Part shown: positions 39,896 to 52,700 of the stretch, one piece after another
How the letters are laid out: every line of letters starts with the position of its first letter
Numbering within the stretch: the stretch's first letter is position 1
NCBI GenBank assembly: GCA_903813345.2
Contig: CAIIXF020000006.1
Location: 30,920,024-30,984,023 of the forward strand
Source of the DNA: Owenia fusiformis
Taxonomy: Eukaryota; Annelida; Polychaeta; Sabellida; Oweniidae
DNA: 64,000 nt
Reading direction: 5' to 3'
Made by a program: the position numbers and the translations under genes
Notes under the pieces: generated by a model
The model's database searches: none
The model's input: only the letters and a program-made list of their open reading frames with translations
Told to the model about the DNA's origin: nothing

Positions 39896-42483
39896 CTGCA
39901 CATGTGGAGTATAGTCCAATACACCTTATATAGTAAACTGGTGTAATCCAATGCAATGCTCTGATACACCTTAACAGTACACTGATTTACATAGCCGTAG
40001 GGACCGGGGGTTCGATGGGTTCGGACGAACCTCCGGTCGGGATTCCCCCCAAAAAATATTTGTGGAAAATTCATTGCAATAACATATATTCAATTTATAT
40101 GACTAGTAGATAAAAATAGTAAATTTACACTTCTCTCCAAAAGATTGGCAACCTCAGGCACGGGGTGGGATTGTTTAATTTTGGGAAGACCCTGGAGCAT
40201 CATGACATTATGCAAAGAAAAAATATCAATAAAAAGCTGCTCCATCTACAGTGAAATAAACCAACTGTCTTAATACTGATGAAAACACATTTTCTTTCAA
40301 ATCTGTGCCCCTCCGTTTTGTTTTATTTCAAACAAAAAAATTCCCCAGGTCTGAAAAGTCCTCAAAAGCAAATATTAAATAATAGAAACATTTTGAAATG
40401 AGTTATTATTAAAAGCATATGTATCATTTATAAACACAAGTATTTGATCGAATGGGTATTTATTATCCATCACTTTTTAAGGAAAAATAAATCGACTGCG
40501 AAAAAATCAGTTTTGCTTTTTCAGATGCACGTTCATCTCGGAGATCATTTTAAGATTAAAATGTTGCTGTTTCAGTGTATTAAGTATTTACTCTATTTTC
40601 AAGAATATCAAACTTTAGTGGATCACGTTTATGACATTAATTATAATATGTTTAGCAAATAAATGGATTAAGGGAGGCAATTAGGTGAGTATGTCTGTGG
40701 TACTAGATACAAGTGTAAAAGGTACACACATTACGTGCAGTGGAAAGTTCTGTCCAATAAAAAGGCCAGATGCAGTCATCTTTTGCTGAGGAAAGCAAAG
40801 GCGTAAGGAGGATTATATCAAATAAGTCTAGATTTATTATTTCAAATGAGTATTACATTCTCACAGTTAAGGGAAAAAGTTCATAATAAAAAATATAAAA
40901 AAAATCACGTGGTGTACCAATATGCATTGCTTCCTGATAATCACTTTTTATTTTCTAAAAAACTGATCCACTCGATAATCACCAGCGGATTAAAAAATTC
41001 AACAAAAGAGGTAAAAAATGGGAAAATTTGGGGCATTGGAAGTGAAATCAAATTACATTTTAATCAATATTATAAGTATTTTCCCCACAGGTTATGTAAA
41101 TAAAAATTCAAAAATAAAGAGGAGGCAGGGAGCTTAGGTTGCCAAACTTTTGGAGGGGAGTGTACTTGCCAGAAAGACAGAGGATTGGCCTACCACAAGT
41201 TTCAAATCGTGTGTCTAAAAAGATTTGGCAGCATTCTTGAATAAAATAATAAAACGTTAATTTCTCAAAAACAAATCAAAGTCTATAATGATTCACAAGT
41301 TCATCTAAAATGTTTTCATTTCTCAAAACATTCATGATTCTCGTCATTAATGATAATAAAAACAGCGGAACGGTGATAGAATGTTTCATTTCATATGTAA
41401 TACAATAATATTTGTCATCTGTCACTTCTATCGTCAGTACCAATTGAGAGTATTCGTGCAGCCATTACGACTTTTATTGTGCGCCATGATTAAATAAGTA
41501 TTACATTCTTCAAAAATATTTGCTATGAATATACTAGTTTTCAGTAAATAACTGTAAGTTCATGAGGTATTACAAAATGAAATATCAAATAAAATTCTTA
41601 TGATTTGGATTCTTTTCAAAAATTATCTAAAAGTGTGGGAAAATAGCATGTGTCTGAATATCTTTGAATGAACTCTAAAGCATGAATTGGGAATGACGAT
41701 TTATCAATGGTAGCTCGTCAAAAACATGTTCCTTAGAGATATGTTATAATTTTCCCTTAACAAAAGTTGGCTCAATGTATGCTAACCTTTGATTTGGATT
41801 CCATTGAACAATTAAACAAGTGCAGTAAAATTTAAATGTATGATTTTGCTACCAGATTTCAATATCTTTTCAGTAAAAGATTCAGCAAAAACTATTTCAA
41901 CATAGAAAATCAAATTGTTGCCAAACTTTTGGAGGGGTGTACATTGTATATATGACAAATACAACAAATGCTTTTTTGTGAGGTACACCGATGAAGGGGA
42001 AGATTTGTGGATAACATAGAAAATCGAACCCCTGGTCACCATTTGCTGGCTACGCCACTGATTTAATCCAATGCAATGCTCTAATACACCTTAACAGTAC
42101 ACTGGTGTAATCCAATGCAATGCTCTGATACACCTTAACAGTACACTGGTGTAATTCAATGCAATGATCTGATACACCTTAACAGTACACTGGTGTAATC
42201 CAATGCAATGATCTGATACACCTTAACAGTACACTGGTGTAATCCAATGCAATGATCTGATACACCTAAAGTAAACTGGTGTAATCCAAAGCAATGCTCT
42301 GATACACCATAACAGTACACTGGTGTAATCCAAAGCAATGGTCTGTGATACAACTGAAACTACACTGGTGTAATCCAATACAATGTTTTTATACACCTTC
42401 TAGTTGTAACTGTAATCCAATGTGATGCTCTTATACACCTTATAGTACACTGGTGTTATCAAATTAAATGCTCTGATGCATTG
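39896..42483. repeat. 44-bp minisatellite interrupted by a 2-kb insertion
   Basis: The unit tgtaatccaatgcaatgctc + tgatacaccttaacagtaca + ctgg is tandemly repeated at 42060-42483 (about nine copies, decaying at the right). One to two copies lie at 39896-39988. The two parts belong to one array separated by the element at 39989-42050. Confidence 0.85.
39989..42050. mobile_element. hAT-like insertion within the 44-bp array
   Basis: The inserted block starts catagccgtagggaccggggg and ends accatttgctggctacgcca. The right end, read inward, is tggcgtagccagc…gaccaggggttcgat, and the left end holds a degenerate match (tagccgtagg…gaccgggggttcgat). The array word cactgattta occurs immediately on both sides (39979-39988 and about 42055-42064), consistent with a target duplication of about 8-10 bp. 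A motif ccaaacttttggaggggt occurs inverted at 40126 and directly at 41143 and 41928, so further small elements are nested inside. No transposase is recognisable. Confidence 0.6.
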
Positions 42484-43249
42484 CTGATAATACACTGGTA
42501 TAGTATGATACTTGCTAGCCTGCAGGATTGTACACTGATACATACTAGCTAACTGGATTGCACATAAATGTAGTCTGATGTTGCTAGGCTACAAGATGGT
42601 ACACTGAAAAAACAAAAGAGAGATATCATTTGAAATAAATTCATGACCAAATAAGGTAAATCAAGACATCATTGCCAAATAAGGTATTCCAAAGAGAGTT
42701 AGACTCACTTATGCCATTCTACAAACTATTGACAGAACCACCCCACCTTATAAACCTGTAATTGAAGTCCAAAATGTTCCTCTTACTTTTTGATGATATG
42801 CACCTCAGATGACTTTCAAATGGTACATTACATATGATGCCACTTATTGCAGTGTTAAGTTTTTATGAGAAACAAGGAGATCAAGATCATTTGAGTATCT
42901 ATGTGTTCCTTAGGCATTTGGGCATCCAGGAATGACAATGTTTATCCAAAGTGTGTACGCTATAATGACATGAAATCGGGAAGACAAAAAGGTGTGATAT
43001 TCTTTCAGAATTGCTTATAATAACTATCTAAATAAAAAAAATGTTCCTGAGACTCTAGTCCATTTAGTGAAGGGTTTGTATTTAAGTCAGAAAGCCCCTA
43101 TGAGACAATACAAACCCATAGGAAACCCCAAAAAACTGCAGATTTCATAATGTAATGTTTTAAATTCATGTAATTATCTGATCTCAGATAAAAGACTGGT
43201 TTATGTGACATGTTCTAACATGTTCAAACCATAATGTAGAACAATATGG
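42484..43249. other. No supported feature
   Basis: Degenerate remains of the 44-bp array trail off by about 42600. Beyond that I see no exon or element. The missing last exon of the MINDY gene may lie here or further left, but I could not identify it. Confidence 0.3.
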
Positions 43250-43378
43250 CAATTGCTTAAACTTAGCCAATTGCTTTACCTTAGTCAATTGCTTAAACTT
43301 AGCCAATTGCTTAAACTTAGCCAATTGCTTAACCTTAATTAATTGCTTAACCTTAGCCAATTGCTTAAACTTAGCCAA
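43250..43378. repeat. 18-bp minisatellite, about seven copies
   Basis: The unit aattgcttaaacttagcc is repeated with small changes (aaccttagtc, aaccttaatt). On the minus strand it translates as repeated AKFKQL/AKVKQL hexapeptides inside a 135-codon frame. That frame has no other support and is not a gene. Confidence 0.9.
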
Positions 43379-43720
43379 GTAGATTAGAGTTTCTGGAGCA
43401 CTTTTTGTAAATAATATGAGCAATTTTTGTTTGTGTATCTCAACTTTTGTCATCCTGGTGTCAGTCATGAATTGCATCAATAGAGCATGCAAACTTTGGC
43501 TAGACTTTGTTATTCCCAGATGCCCAAACATCTCAGGAACATATAGGTACTTGAATGATCTTGATTGGACATCATGGTGCAGAGAAATCATAATTTACCG
43601 AGTGGCTCCACAAATAATAAAAACAAATGTTATATAACTCATTAATGATGAAATAAATTGACCATTCAAAGAGTAACTGGGATTTGTTGGAATATAACAA
43701 AGTATATAAAAGTTACTGAC

Positions 43721-46700
43721 ATCTTTACTTTTCTTCTGTTCTGCTTGTTGTCTTTGCTGTTGTTGTTGCTGCAGTTGATGCTGTTGGGCAAGGTGTTGGT
43801 GAATGGCTGCCTGGCGCTGCTGCTGGTTCTCCTGCTGTCTGGCACGAGCCTCTTCCTCCTCTTGTAATTGCCTAGCCAAGTCTTCACTGAAATATATAAG
43901 CAAATGGGTGGTCAACTACCTTATAACTGCCTAGCCAGGTCTTCCCTGAAATATATAAGCGAATGGGTGATCAACTACCTTATAACTGCCTAGCCAGGTC
44001 TTAACTGAAATATACAAGCGAATGGGTGGTCAACTACCTTATAACTGCCTAGCCAGGTCTTCCCTGAAATATACAAGCAAATGGGTGGTCAACTACCTTA
44101 TAACTGCCTAGCCAGGTCTTCCCTGAAATATACAAGCAAATGGGTGGTCAACTACCTTATAACTGTCTAGCCAGGTCTTAACTGAAATATATAAGCGAAT
44201 GGGTGATCAACTACCTTATAACTGCCTAGCCAGGTCTTCCCTAAAATATATAAGCGAATGGGTGATCAACTACCTTATAACTGCCTAGCCAGGTCTTAAC
44301 TGAAATATACAAGCGAATGGGTGATCAACTATCTTATAACTGCCTAGCCAGGTCTTAACTGAAATATACAAGCGAATGGGTGATCAACTACCTTATAACT
44401 GCCTAGCCAGGTCTTAACTGAAATATACAAGCGAATGGGTGATCAACTACCTTATAACTGCCTAGCCAGGTCTTCACTGAAATATACAAGCAAATAGGTG
44501 GTCTACTACCTTATAACTGCCTAGCCAGGTCTTAACTGAAATATATAAGCGAATGGGTGATCAACTACCTTATAACTGCCTAGCCAGGTCTTCCCTGAAA
44601 TATACAAGCAAATGGGTGGTCAACTATCTTATAACTGCCTAGCCAGGTCTTAACTGAAATATACAAGCGAATGGGTGATCAACTACCTTATAACTGCCTA
44701 GCCAGGTCTTAACTGAAATATACAAGCGAATGGGTGATCAACTACCTTATAACTGCCTAGCCAGGTCTTCACTGAAATATACAAGCAAATAGGTGGTCTA
44801 CTACCTTATAACTGCCTAGCCAGGTCTTAACTGAAATATACAAGCGAATGGGTGATCAACTACCTTAGAACTGCCTAGCCAGGTCTTCACTGAAATATAC
44901 AAGCAAATAGGTGGTCAGGAACCTTATAACTGTGTAGCAAGGTCTATATACAAGCAAATGGGAAAGAAAGTGTAATATGCCTCTAAGTAAGCACATATAA
45001 AATTTCAAAAATCGCACACATGTACATGTAAATGGGGGCCACCTACTAGCCAAAGTGTCATTAGACAGTGTGATTTGCTTATGAGTATTCACATAACAAA
45101 TATGAACAAAATAGCTCCACTACTTTTCAAGTTATAGCAAAAATCGTAAAATAGCATGTAAAGGCAGCCATTTTTCAAGATGGCTGCCAAGTGTTTCTTA
45201 AATATCTACATTTCTAGCTTTATTAATGTCCTATATAACTTTTTTACATTCAAAACATATTGCTATTACAGTTTTATTTTTTGTACCTAAATAATGTAAA
45301 ATCATCACTAAAATGGCCACTATTTTTAATCGAGTGGCCATTTTGAAAATCGGCTTTCCAGCATAACTTCAAACCCCATAGGGCATATGTCCACCCATGT
45401 ACCTGTAGTGCAGGTACTTCTTACGCAATAGGTCCTGGATTCGATCCCCGGTTCAGGCAAGACTAAATTTGCTTGTTTGTGTGAAGTAGTTCAGGGTGTT
45501 TGACTGAGTGGTCCGCAACTCGTACAAAAGGCTGTGGTGTGTACTTATATGTCTATGTATAAGTGCACATAAAAGAACACAGGGCTCCTTCAAGGAGGGG
45601 TTTCTGGGTCTATCTTCCATGTTAATTACGAAAATTACGACCGTATATATACGGGACATACCCAAGAGGTATTGCTCACCTTCATTGGTGGTAAACAAAA
45701 TACAATACAATACAATATGTACTGTGTCCAAAATATGAACAAAATCAGGCCAACATTATTTGAGTTATTGCCCGCTCGAACGGACGGATGGAGGCATTCC
45801 CTATATTCCTCCTAACTTCGTTCGATGGGATAATAAGGGGTCAACAAAGAATTGACTTACTCAGACATCATTGCTTGGTCTGGAGGTGGTTGCCAGGGTG
45901 CCCCTGTCTGCTGTTCCTGTTGTAAGCTAAGAGCTACTAAATAACTGAAATTATAAGTATGTGACACATAATGTAAACTGATATAAACATATACTTATAT
46001 ATAAAGGTCAGAGTCAAAGGTCAATATGAAAGTCCTAAATTATGGCAACTGGTATAGCCGTGAAATATAAATATATCGAGTGTTTGCAAATTGTATGTCC
46101 CTAGAAAAACCCTGGATGTCACTGTATGTCTAGGACATATTTGGAGGTCAAGGTCCTCTTTAAATTTTTCATATTTTTGGAATTTAATAGTCTCTAGATG
46201 AATCATGGAGTTCATAAGTGATTGCACTAAGTGATTGCACCCTCATGCAGATTCATCCATTCATCCATTCATGGATAAAATCATGTTGAAGATAATATCA
46301 CTTACTCCGACTGCTCTAGCTGGTCAGCTGCAGGAGATCCTACAAGGGGTGGAATGGGGTTGTCAGGTTTTCTATATGTGTGAAAGTTAACATCAACAAA
46401 ATGTCCATCTCCTTCTACATTAGATAGTGACTCCCAGACCATGTTAGTCTCTGTTAGAAAACCTTGGTCTGTTACTAAGAGGAATAATTCATTCTGAAAA
46501 TACAGTATGAAAAACATATTAAATTTTATTGAAGTACATGTACTATTGTACTTGTATTTAAAAATCTCATTTGTTTACTTCAAATCGTTGTAATCATGCG
46601 GTCCTAACTTCGACTGTTAATTTGAATTTTTGACCTACCAGGTGCTTGAAAATCAAGGATTGCGAGTCTCATACTGCACCGTTTTTCTTCAAACTTATAC

Positions 46701-49700
46701 CATTAAAAGCAGAACAAAAGTGCATTATTTTATTGTAAAGAGTCCCTCATTCTAGCAGCATTTTGGTCCCAAGCTGTTAGAAGGCCTTCTTACAGCTGGG
46801 GACCAAAATGCCGCTGGAAGTAGGGACTCTTTTGAAGAGAATAATGTACCATCAGAAAGGGATTTGTGTTATGCTTTGAATGGAACAAGTTTGAAGAAAG
46901 GTGCAGTATGAGACTCGTTACCCTTGATTTTCAAACATCCGGTAGGTCAAAAATTCAAATTAACGGTCGAAGTTAGGACCGCGTGGTAATGTGACCCCAT
47001 GCACACCTAAGGAGAAGAGGAAGTAGATCCCCAAGAATAATGCAATACTTAAGGCTATAAAACTGTCATGTTAACCAACTGTCATTCCAAACAGCCACTC
47101 AAACAGCTTACATTACCTTATCAGGTACATGAGAAAATGTCAGATACCATACTTAAGAGATCATATGCCTCCAGAAACAGAATGAATTGGGTAATCTAGG
47201 ATGCCATAAGATTTTTTCATGAGATTTCAAAAGAAATCTGTAACTAGTTTTGACAAGATCAAACATAAAAAATGTTACATAAGAAAATGTTAACCTGAAC
47301 TAATCAATCTGGGCTACTAGTTATTGCCATTTCAAATACTGTATTAAAATTAGATTCAATTGTTGTAATGATCTAAGGGCAGCTCAGTCTATGATCCTTA
47401 GTTTTACACATGTAGACTTTTGAAATATGTTGGATATGTTATTTGTTGATGATTATAAAAATGAAATTGTTTTAACACATGTGTTTGTTTAAAATTCATT
47501 TAAAATTCACAATAGATTTTCTGACATGAAATAGTTTTGTTTCAGATAGTATCATATATGATGATAACTTCAATTAAACTTTCACCTCAACTATTGTTTT
47601 ATGATTCCTACAAATGACCCTATAGACTACAAACTACAAATACCATATTTATATTTGTTAATTTACCGTATCAACAAAATGGAGGGATTATATGATCTGA
47701 AAGTGTTATTGTTATTACAAGGTAAGTTAAGAAATGGAATCCTCTGAAGAACATGAACTTAAATACTAGTAATGCATCCTCTTCAGTGATAAATATCGAA
47801 TTATTTTATAAAGGTTTCAAAGAAAAGCAAAACACATTTAACTACATATGTATATGTGGCTATTACAGCTCTTTCCAACTGAATTCTGTGATTGCTATGT
47901 TCACATTTCACAGGTGTCATTGTTGTGAGTAGTGGGTGTGACATCCAAGGTGTGGGTGAGTGCTACAGCAAAGCTGGCGTTACCCTAGCAACTAGCCAAT
48001 CTGAAGGAGAACATGGACCAGAAGAATTTGAGAATGTTTGCAAGTAATAATTTTTATTGCTCTTTAAAGATCAAGAGATATGAAAGGTTTGCAACTACTG
48101 TTTCATTGAATCAGATTCATACGAAATTCATAGTTGTAACCTCAAACTTTCATTTGATTAAAATAAAATGGCTGCCAGATTTTTGAAATATACTATAATA
48201 AAATATGAGGATTTGTAACAAAAACACTGTCCCATTGATATTTGAGTTAACCTCTTCATGGACAAAAGTGTTCTTTGCATTTTTCCCTATTGTAATAAAA
48301 TGTCCTATCAGCACCTAAAGTGTGATCATTTGAAGTTCTCAGAAGGTTCTCACTCACAGCCAGCTTTGAGTTTCAGGGTATCGTAAATGTAGGCCACATT
48401 ACAATCAACATGTTTTACTATTGCTAGGTCTATAGGGCAGATAGATAAGCTGAGTGAATGTGTTCACGCAAAGGTAGACACATGTGAATACTACATCAAA
48501 GTACTCTATACACTTCCACTGTCCGGCATGAAGAACGCCTCCCAACATTTTTGCAGTCCAGGTAAAACTGGCAATTTAAAATGAATTGATGATCTTTATG
48601 GATACTCTAAGGTCAATCCCAAACAAATTATTCTATTTCATTTTACATTTCTATTTAGATTGTAAGAACCTGTACAGTTGTATGAAGGTGATCCTTAATT
48701 CCAAACCAAGTAAAAAGCAAGAGTGGGACTGCAGGTAAAAACATATAGAAAAGCAGAAGGTGACACTAATGTAACATATTACCATCATTACCTTGTCAAT
48801 CTTAAAGCAGAGCCTTCCATTAAAAAGCAATATTTGGACATGTATTACTTTTACATTTTCATAAAACTGACAATATTATCAATGCTTAAATATTTAGTTA
48901 TCAAAGCACAACCAAAACAGATGGAACTGGGAATCAAACCACCAACCTTCTCTGTCTTAAACGAGGACTCTCCCACTAGGCCACCAGTCATTTCATATAA
49001 CAAGGGAGAAATTCAACACAATTTATTTCAATCATTAATTTAGTTGTTAAATGTTATAATGAACCAAGAAATCTTCGAGAATCGACCATTTGAGCAATCG
49101 AAGAAACTCTCTATCATTCAATTGTTTCAGTAAAATACAAGATGCTATTCAATGTGGAAAGCAGACATACCACAAGAAATGTGAAGGTTTTGCAAAGCAG
49201 TTTCTCCATCCCCAGCAGCTGTCTGTTACTGAGCAATGCAACATAGCTATATGTGAGTATCACTATGCAATGCAACATGACTATAAGTGAGTATCACTAT
49301 GCAATGCAACATGACTATATGTGAGTATCACTGAGCAATGCAACATGGCTATAAGTGAATATCACTGAGCAATGGAACAATGGCTATATGTGAGTATCAC
49401 TGAGCCATGCAACATGGCTATATGTGAGTATCACTATGCAATGCAACATGACTATATGTGAGTATCACTGAGCAATGCAATATGGCTATATGTGAATATC
49501 ACTGAGCAATGGAACAATGGCTATATGTGAGTATCACTGAGCAATGCAACATGGCTATATGTGAGTATCACTATGCAATGCAACATGACTATATGTGAGT
49601 ATCACTGAGCAATGCAACATGGCTATATGTGAGTATCACTATGCAATGCAACATGACTATATGTGAGTATCACTATGCAATGCAACATGGCTATATGTGA

Positions 49701-52700
49701 ATATCACTGAGCAATGGAACAATGGCTATATGTGAGTATCACTGAGCAATGCAACATGGCTATATATGAGTATCACTATGCAATGCAACATGACTATATG
49801 TGAGTATCACTATGCAATGCAACATGGCTATATGTGAATATCACTGAGCAATGGAACAATGGCTATATGTGAGTATCACTGAGCAATGCAACATGGCTAT
49901 ATGTGAGTATCACTATGCAATGCAACATGACTATATGTGAGTATCACTATGCAATGCAACATGGCTATATGTGAATATCACTGAGCAATGGAACAATGGC
50001 TATATGTGAATATCACTGAGCAATGCAACATGGCTATATGTGAGTATCACTGAGCAATGCAACATGGCTATATATGAGTATCACTGAGCAATGCAACATA
50101 GCCATATGTAAGTATCAATGTAATATTGATACAGACCTATCCAAAGAATTTCCCAAGACTTTTGCATTTGGGTGGGTTGTGCCGACACACAAATTTCTGG
50201 AAAAAGAGGGAGGGGGAGGGGGTGGTTGCCCCCAAAGTCCTCCCTCTTCAGATGGGCCTGTTGATATACATCGAATGCAGTGTCTCGGTATAGACACTGC
50301 GGCGGGCAGATTATGGAATCCCCAAAATTTGGGGAAGATAGTCCCCCATTTTGTCACAGATGTACTTGTTTTTCACACAACTTATAAAATATATGTTCTT
50401 TTATGTTCACCAATAATTATTTTGTCAAAATATTCCAAAATCAATGAAATATAAGAGGAAATCCCCGCGGAAGGAATTCTGAGTAAAAGTTGTGTTGATA
50501 AAAGTTTACCACACGTGTTGTTTATTAGTTAATACGCGCAATTCAACCAATGAAATTGTCTAAATTTTACAATCACGCGACCTGAGCATGGGACTAGAAC
50601 CAATCACGTCAGTTGTTTATTACGATGTTACCATGCTTACGGTGAGATACCTGCCCGCCGCAGTGATATATCACTGCACGGGAGTTCGGATATACATATT
50701 TGAGTATCACTGAGTATACATGTACATGTATATGTGATTATCACTGAGCAATGCAACAGCACTATGTGAGGGTATCACATTTGCCAAGTATCCAATATTG
50801 CCATAGAAATGCTTGTGTTTAGAAAACCTTTAATTATAAGTGTATAACTGTCAGAATATCAACAATGGCTCTACCAGATGACCCAACTGGGACTCATAAA
50901 TATAATAGCATATAGGAACTTCTACAAGCTGTTATGACTAATAAAGTCATAAGACATCTGAGAACTACTTTTCTCTTTCAGATGAAGAATTAAAGCAATC
51001 AAGTAGATCAAGCATCAACGTAGGTCTACAATTGCTTCTGAGCTCTACAATTTTGACACACTTGCTTATGTAGAACATTCACGAACGAATGACGAGCCTG
51101 CAATAACCCATATCCTCAACCATTGAACATAAATGTGATCATACCAAGTAATGATCACTATTGACTGCACAATAAAATTTCTTAGTGATACTTTGGGACC
51201 TTTGACAACATGAAATACTCCTCCATAATGATATAATCGTATATGTATTTTAGTGAAAAAGTGGTGAACTGGAACACTGTATAGTGAGTGTGAAGGAATG
51301 AAAATGTTTAAGTCTATCAAACCTTGGGAAATAAGCAAGCAAAGGACCTCAGTGCAATAGTATATGAAAAAGTCATGCATCTTATATGCCAAACCACAAA
51401 ACAATCAAAAATATACAAATGTTTTGCATCTAGAAATGAATATATTTTTCCACATAATATTGTGATCCTTTGATTGGTCATCTTTAAAGTTTGACATACT
51501 TCCATTTTTCATTGCCTGGCACTTTTAAGTGTTCCTGATAGCCATTATTATGAGTACATGTATCAATATACAGGGTGTCCGGAAAGTAAAGATACAAATA
51601 CTCTTATTTTAAGAGATTTAGTTTTTTGGTAATGAAATTGCTACAGATTGTAGAGGAACTTCATTACAATACGTATTAACTTTTATAACATATAGTCTAA
51701 ATGTGTTAAAGTTACGGTTGTCATGGTTACGGTGGTGAGGGGTATGCGGAGCAGTTCCAGGATATCACTTAATTGTGAATAATTGCTAAAATATAACCAT
51801 TTGGAACAGTGTTTATTATTGTATTTCCTATCAATGTTTTGTTTTGTTCAATATTGTATTCTTGCTGCCAAAGTATTCTCTTTAGTTTAAGGATATCATT
51901 GATACATATCAGAACTATATAATGTCACCAGTATAATCAAAGAAAATGTATATAAGTGCTTAGAAAAAGGTCCCTGGATTAATAGAAAAGTCAATAGTAC
52001 ACCTCCACAGTCAATTGACCAATACAAAAAGCAAAGAAAACAAATCTTACAATTGAATGTCTTGACATTAAACATGTTTGTACAATGGCCCATATTTGCC
52101 TGATAATGTCCCGTTAGGCTTCTACATTAATGAATATCTTGAAGCAATATTTGCTAGAAGTTCAACATATAAATGAGATTCAGCTGGAAGCCAGTGTTAT
52201 CTGCAACCTTAGAGATGGACAGCAGCGGTTTTGTCAGGTCTTGAAATCTCTGGTCAAAATGCACCAAGAATGTTAAGATAATGGTGGGAAATACATAATA
52301 CTGGATAACAGAAGTAATGCCAAATGACTAAATATTGTTACAGTACTAATCCTTTTGCTGTTGTGGTACATAATTTGATGTATAATAGCAACAGATGACA
52401 AAGTGTCAAGATGATATGAACTGGAGAAAAAAATTATAAAACATGATTGTGTCGCTGCTCCACATACCCGCGACTCCTGTTACCATAACAACCATAACTT
52501 TTTTATTTTGAAACAATTTGTCATGACAGTTGCAGGATGAATTATTACAATGTCAATCTATAATCTGTAGCAATTTCATCTCATAACAGGTAAATCTATT
52601 GAAATTAGAGCATTTGTATCTTTACTTTACGGACACCCTGTATGTGTGAGTCATACAATAAATGAGAAAACTAAAAATTCTGTTTGCTTGACGATATATG

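Noticed and set aside
43184-43591. 135-residue minus-strand frame with AKFKQL repeats, considered as the last MINDY exon
   Set aside because: It consists mostly of the 18-bp minisatellite, has no acceptor in phase with the MIU2 exon, and does not resemble the short C-terminal tail of MINDY proteins.
50115-50454. Glycine/proline-rich frames of 80 and 126 residues on opposite strands
   Set aside because: They cover the tail of the splice-site array, a G-rich run and a MITE end. No exon signals support either.
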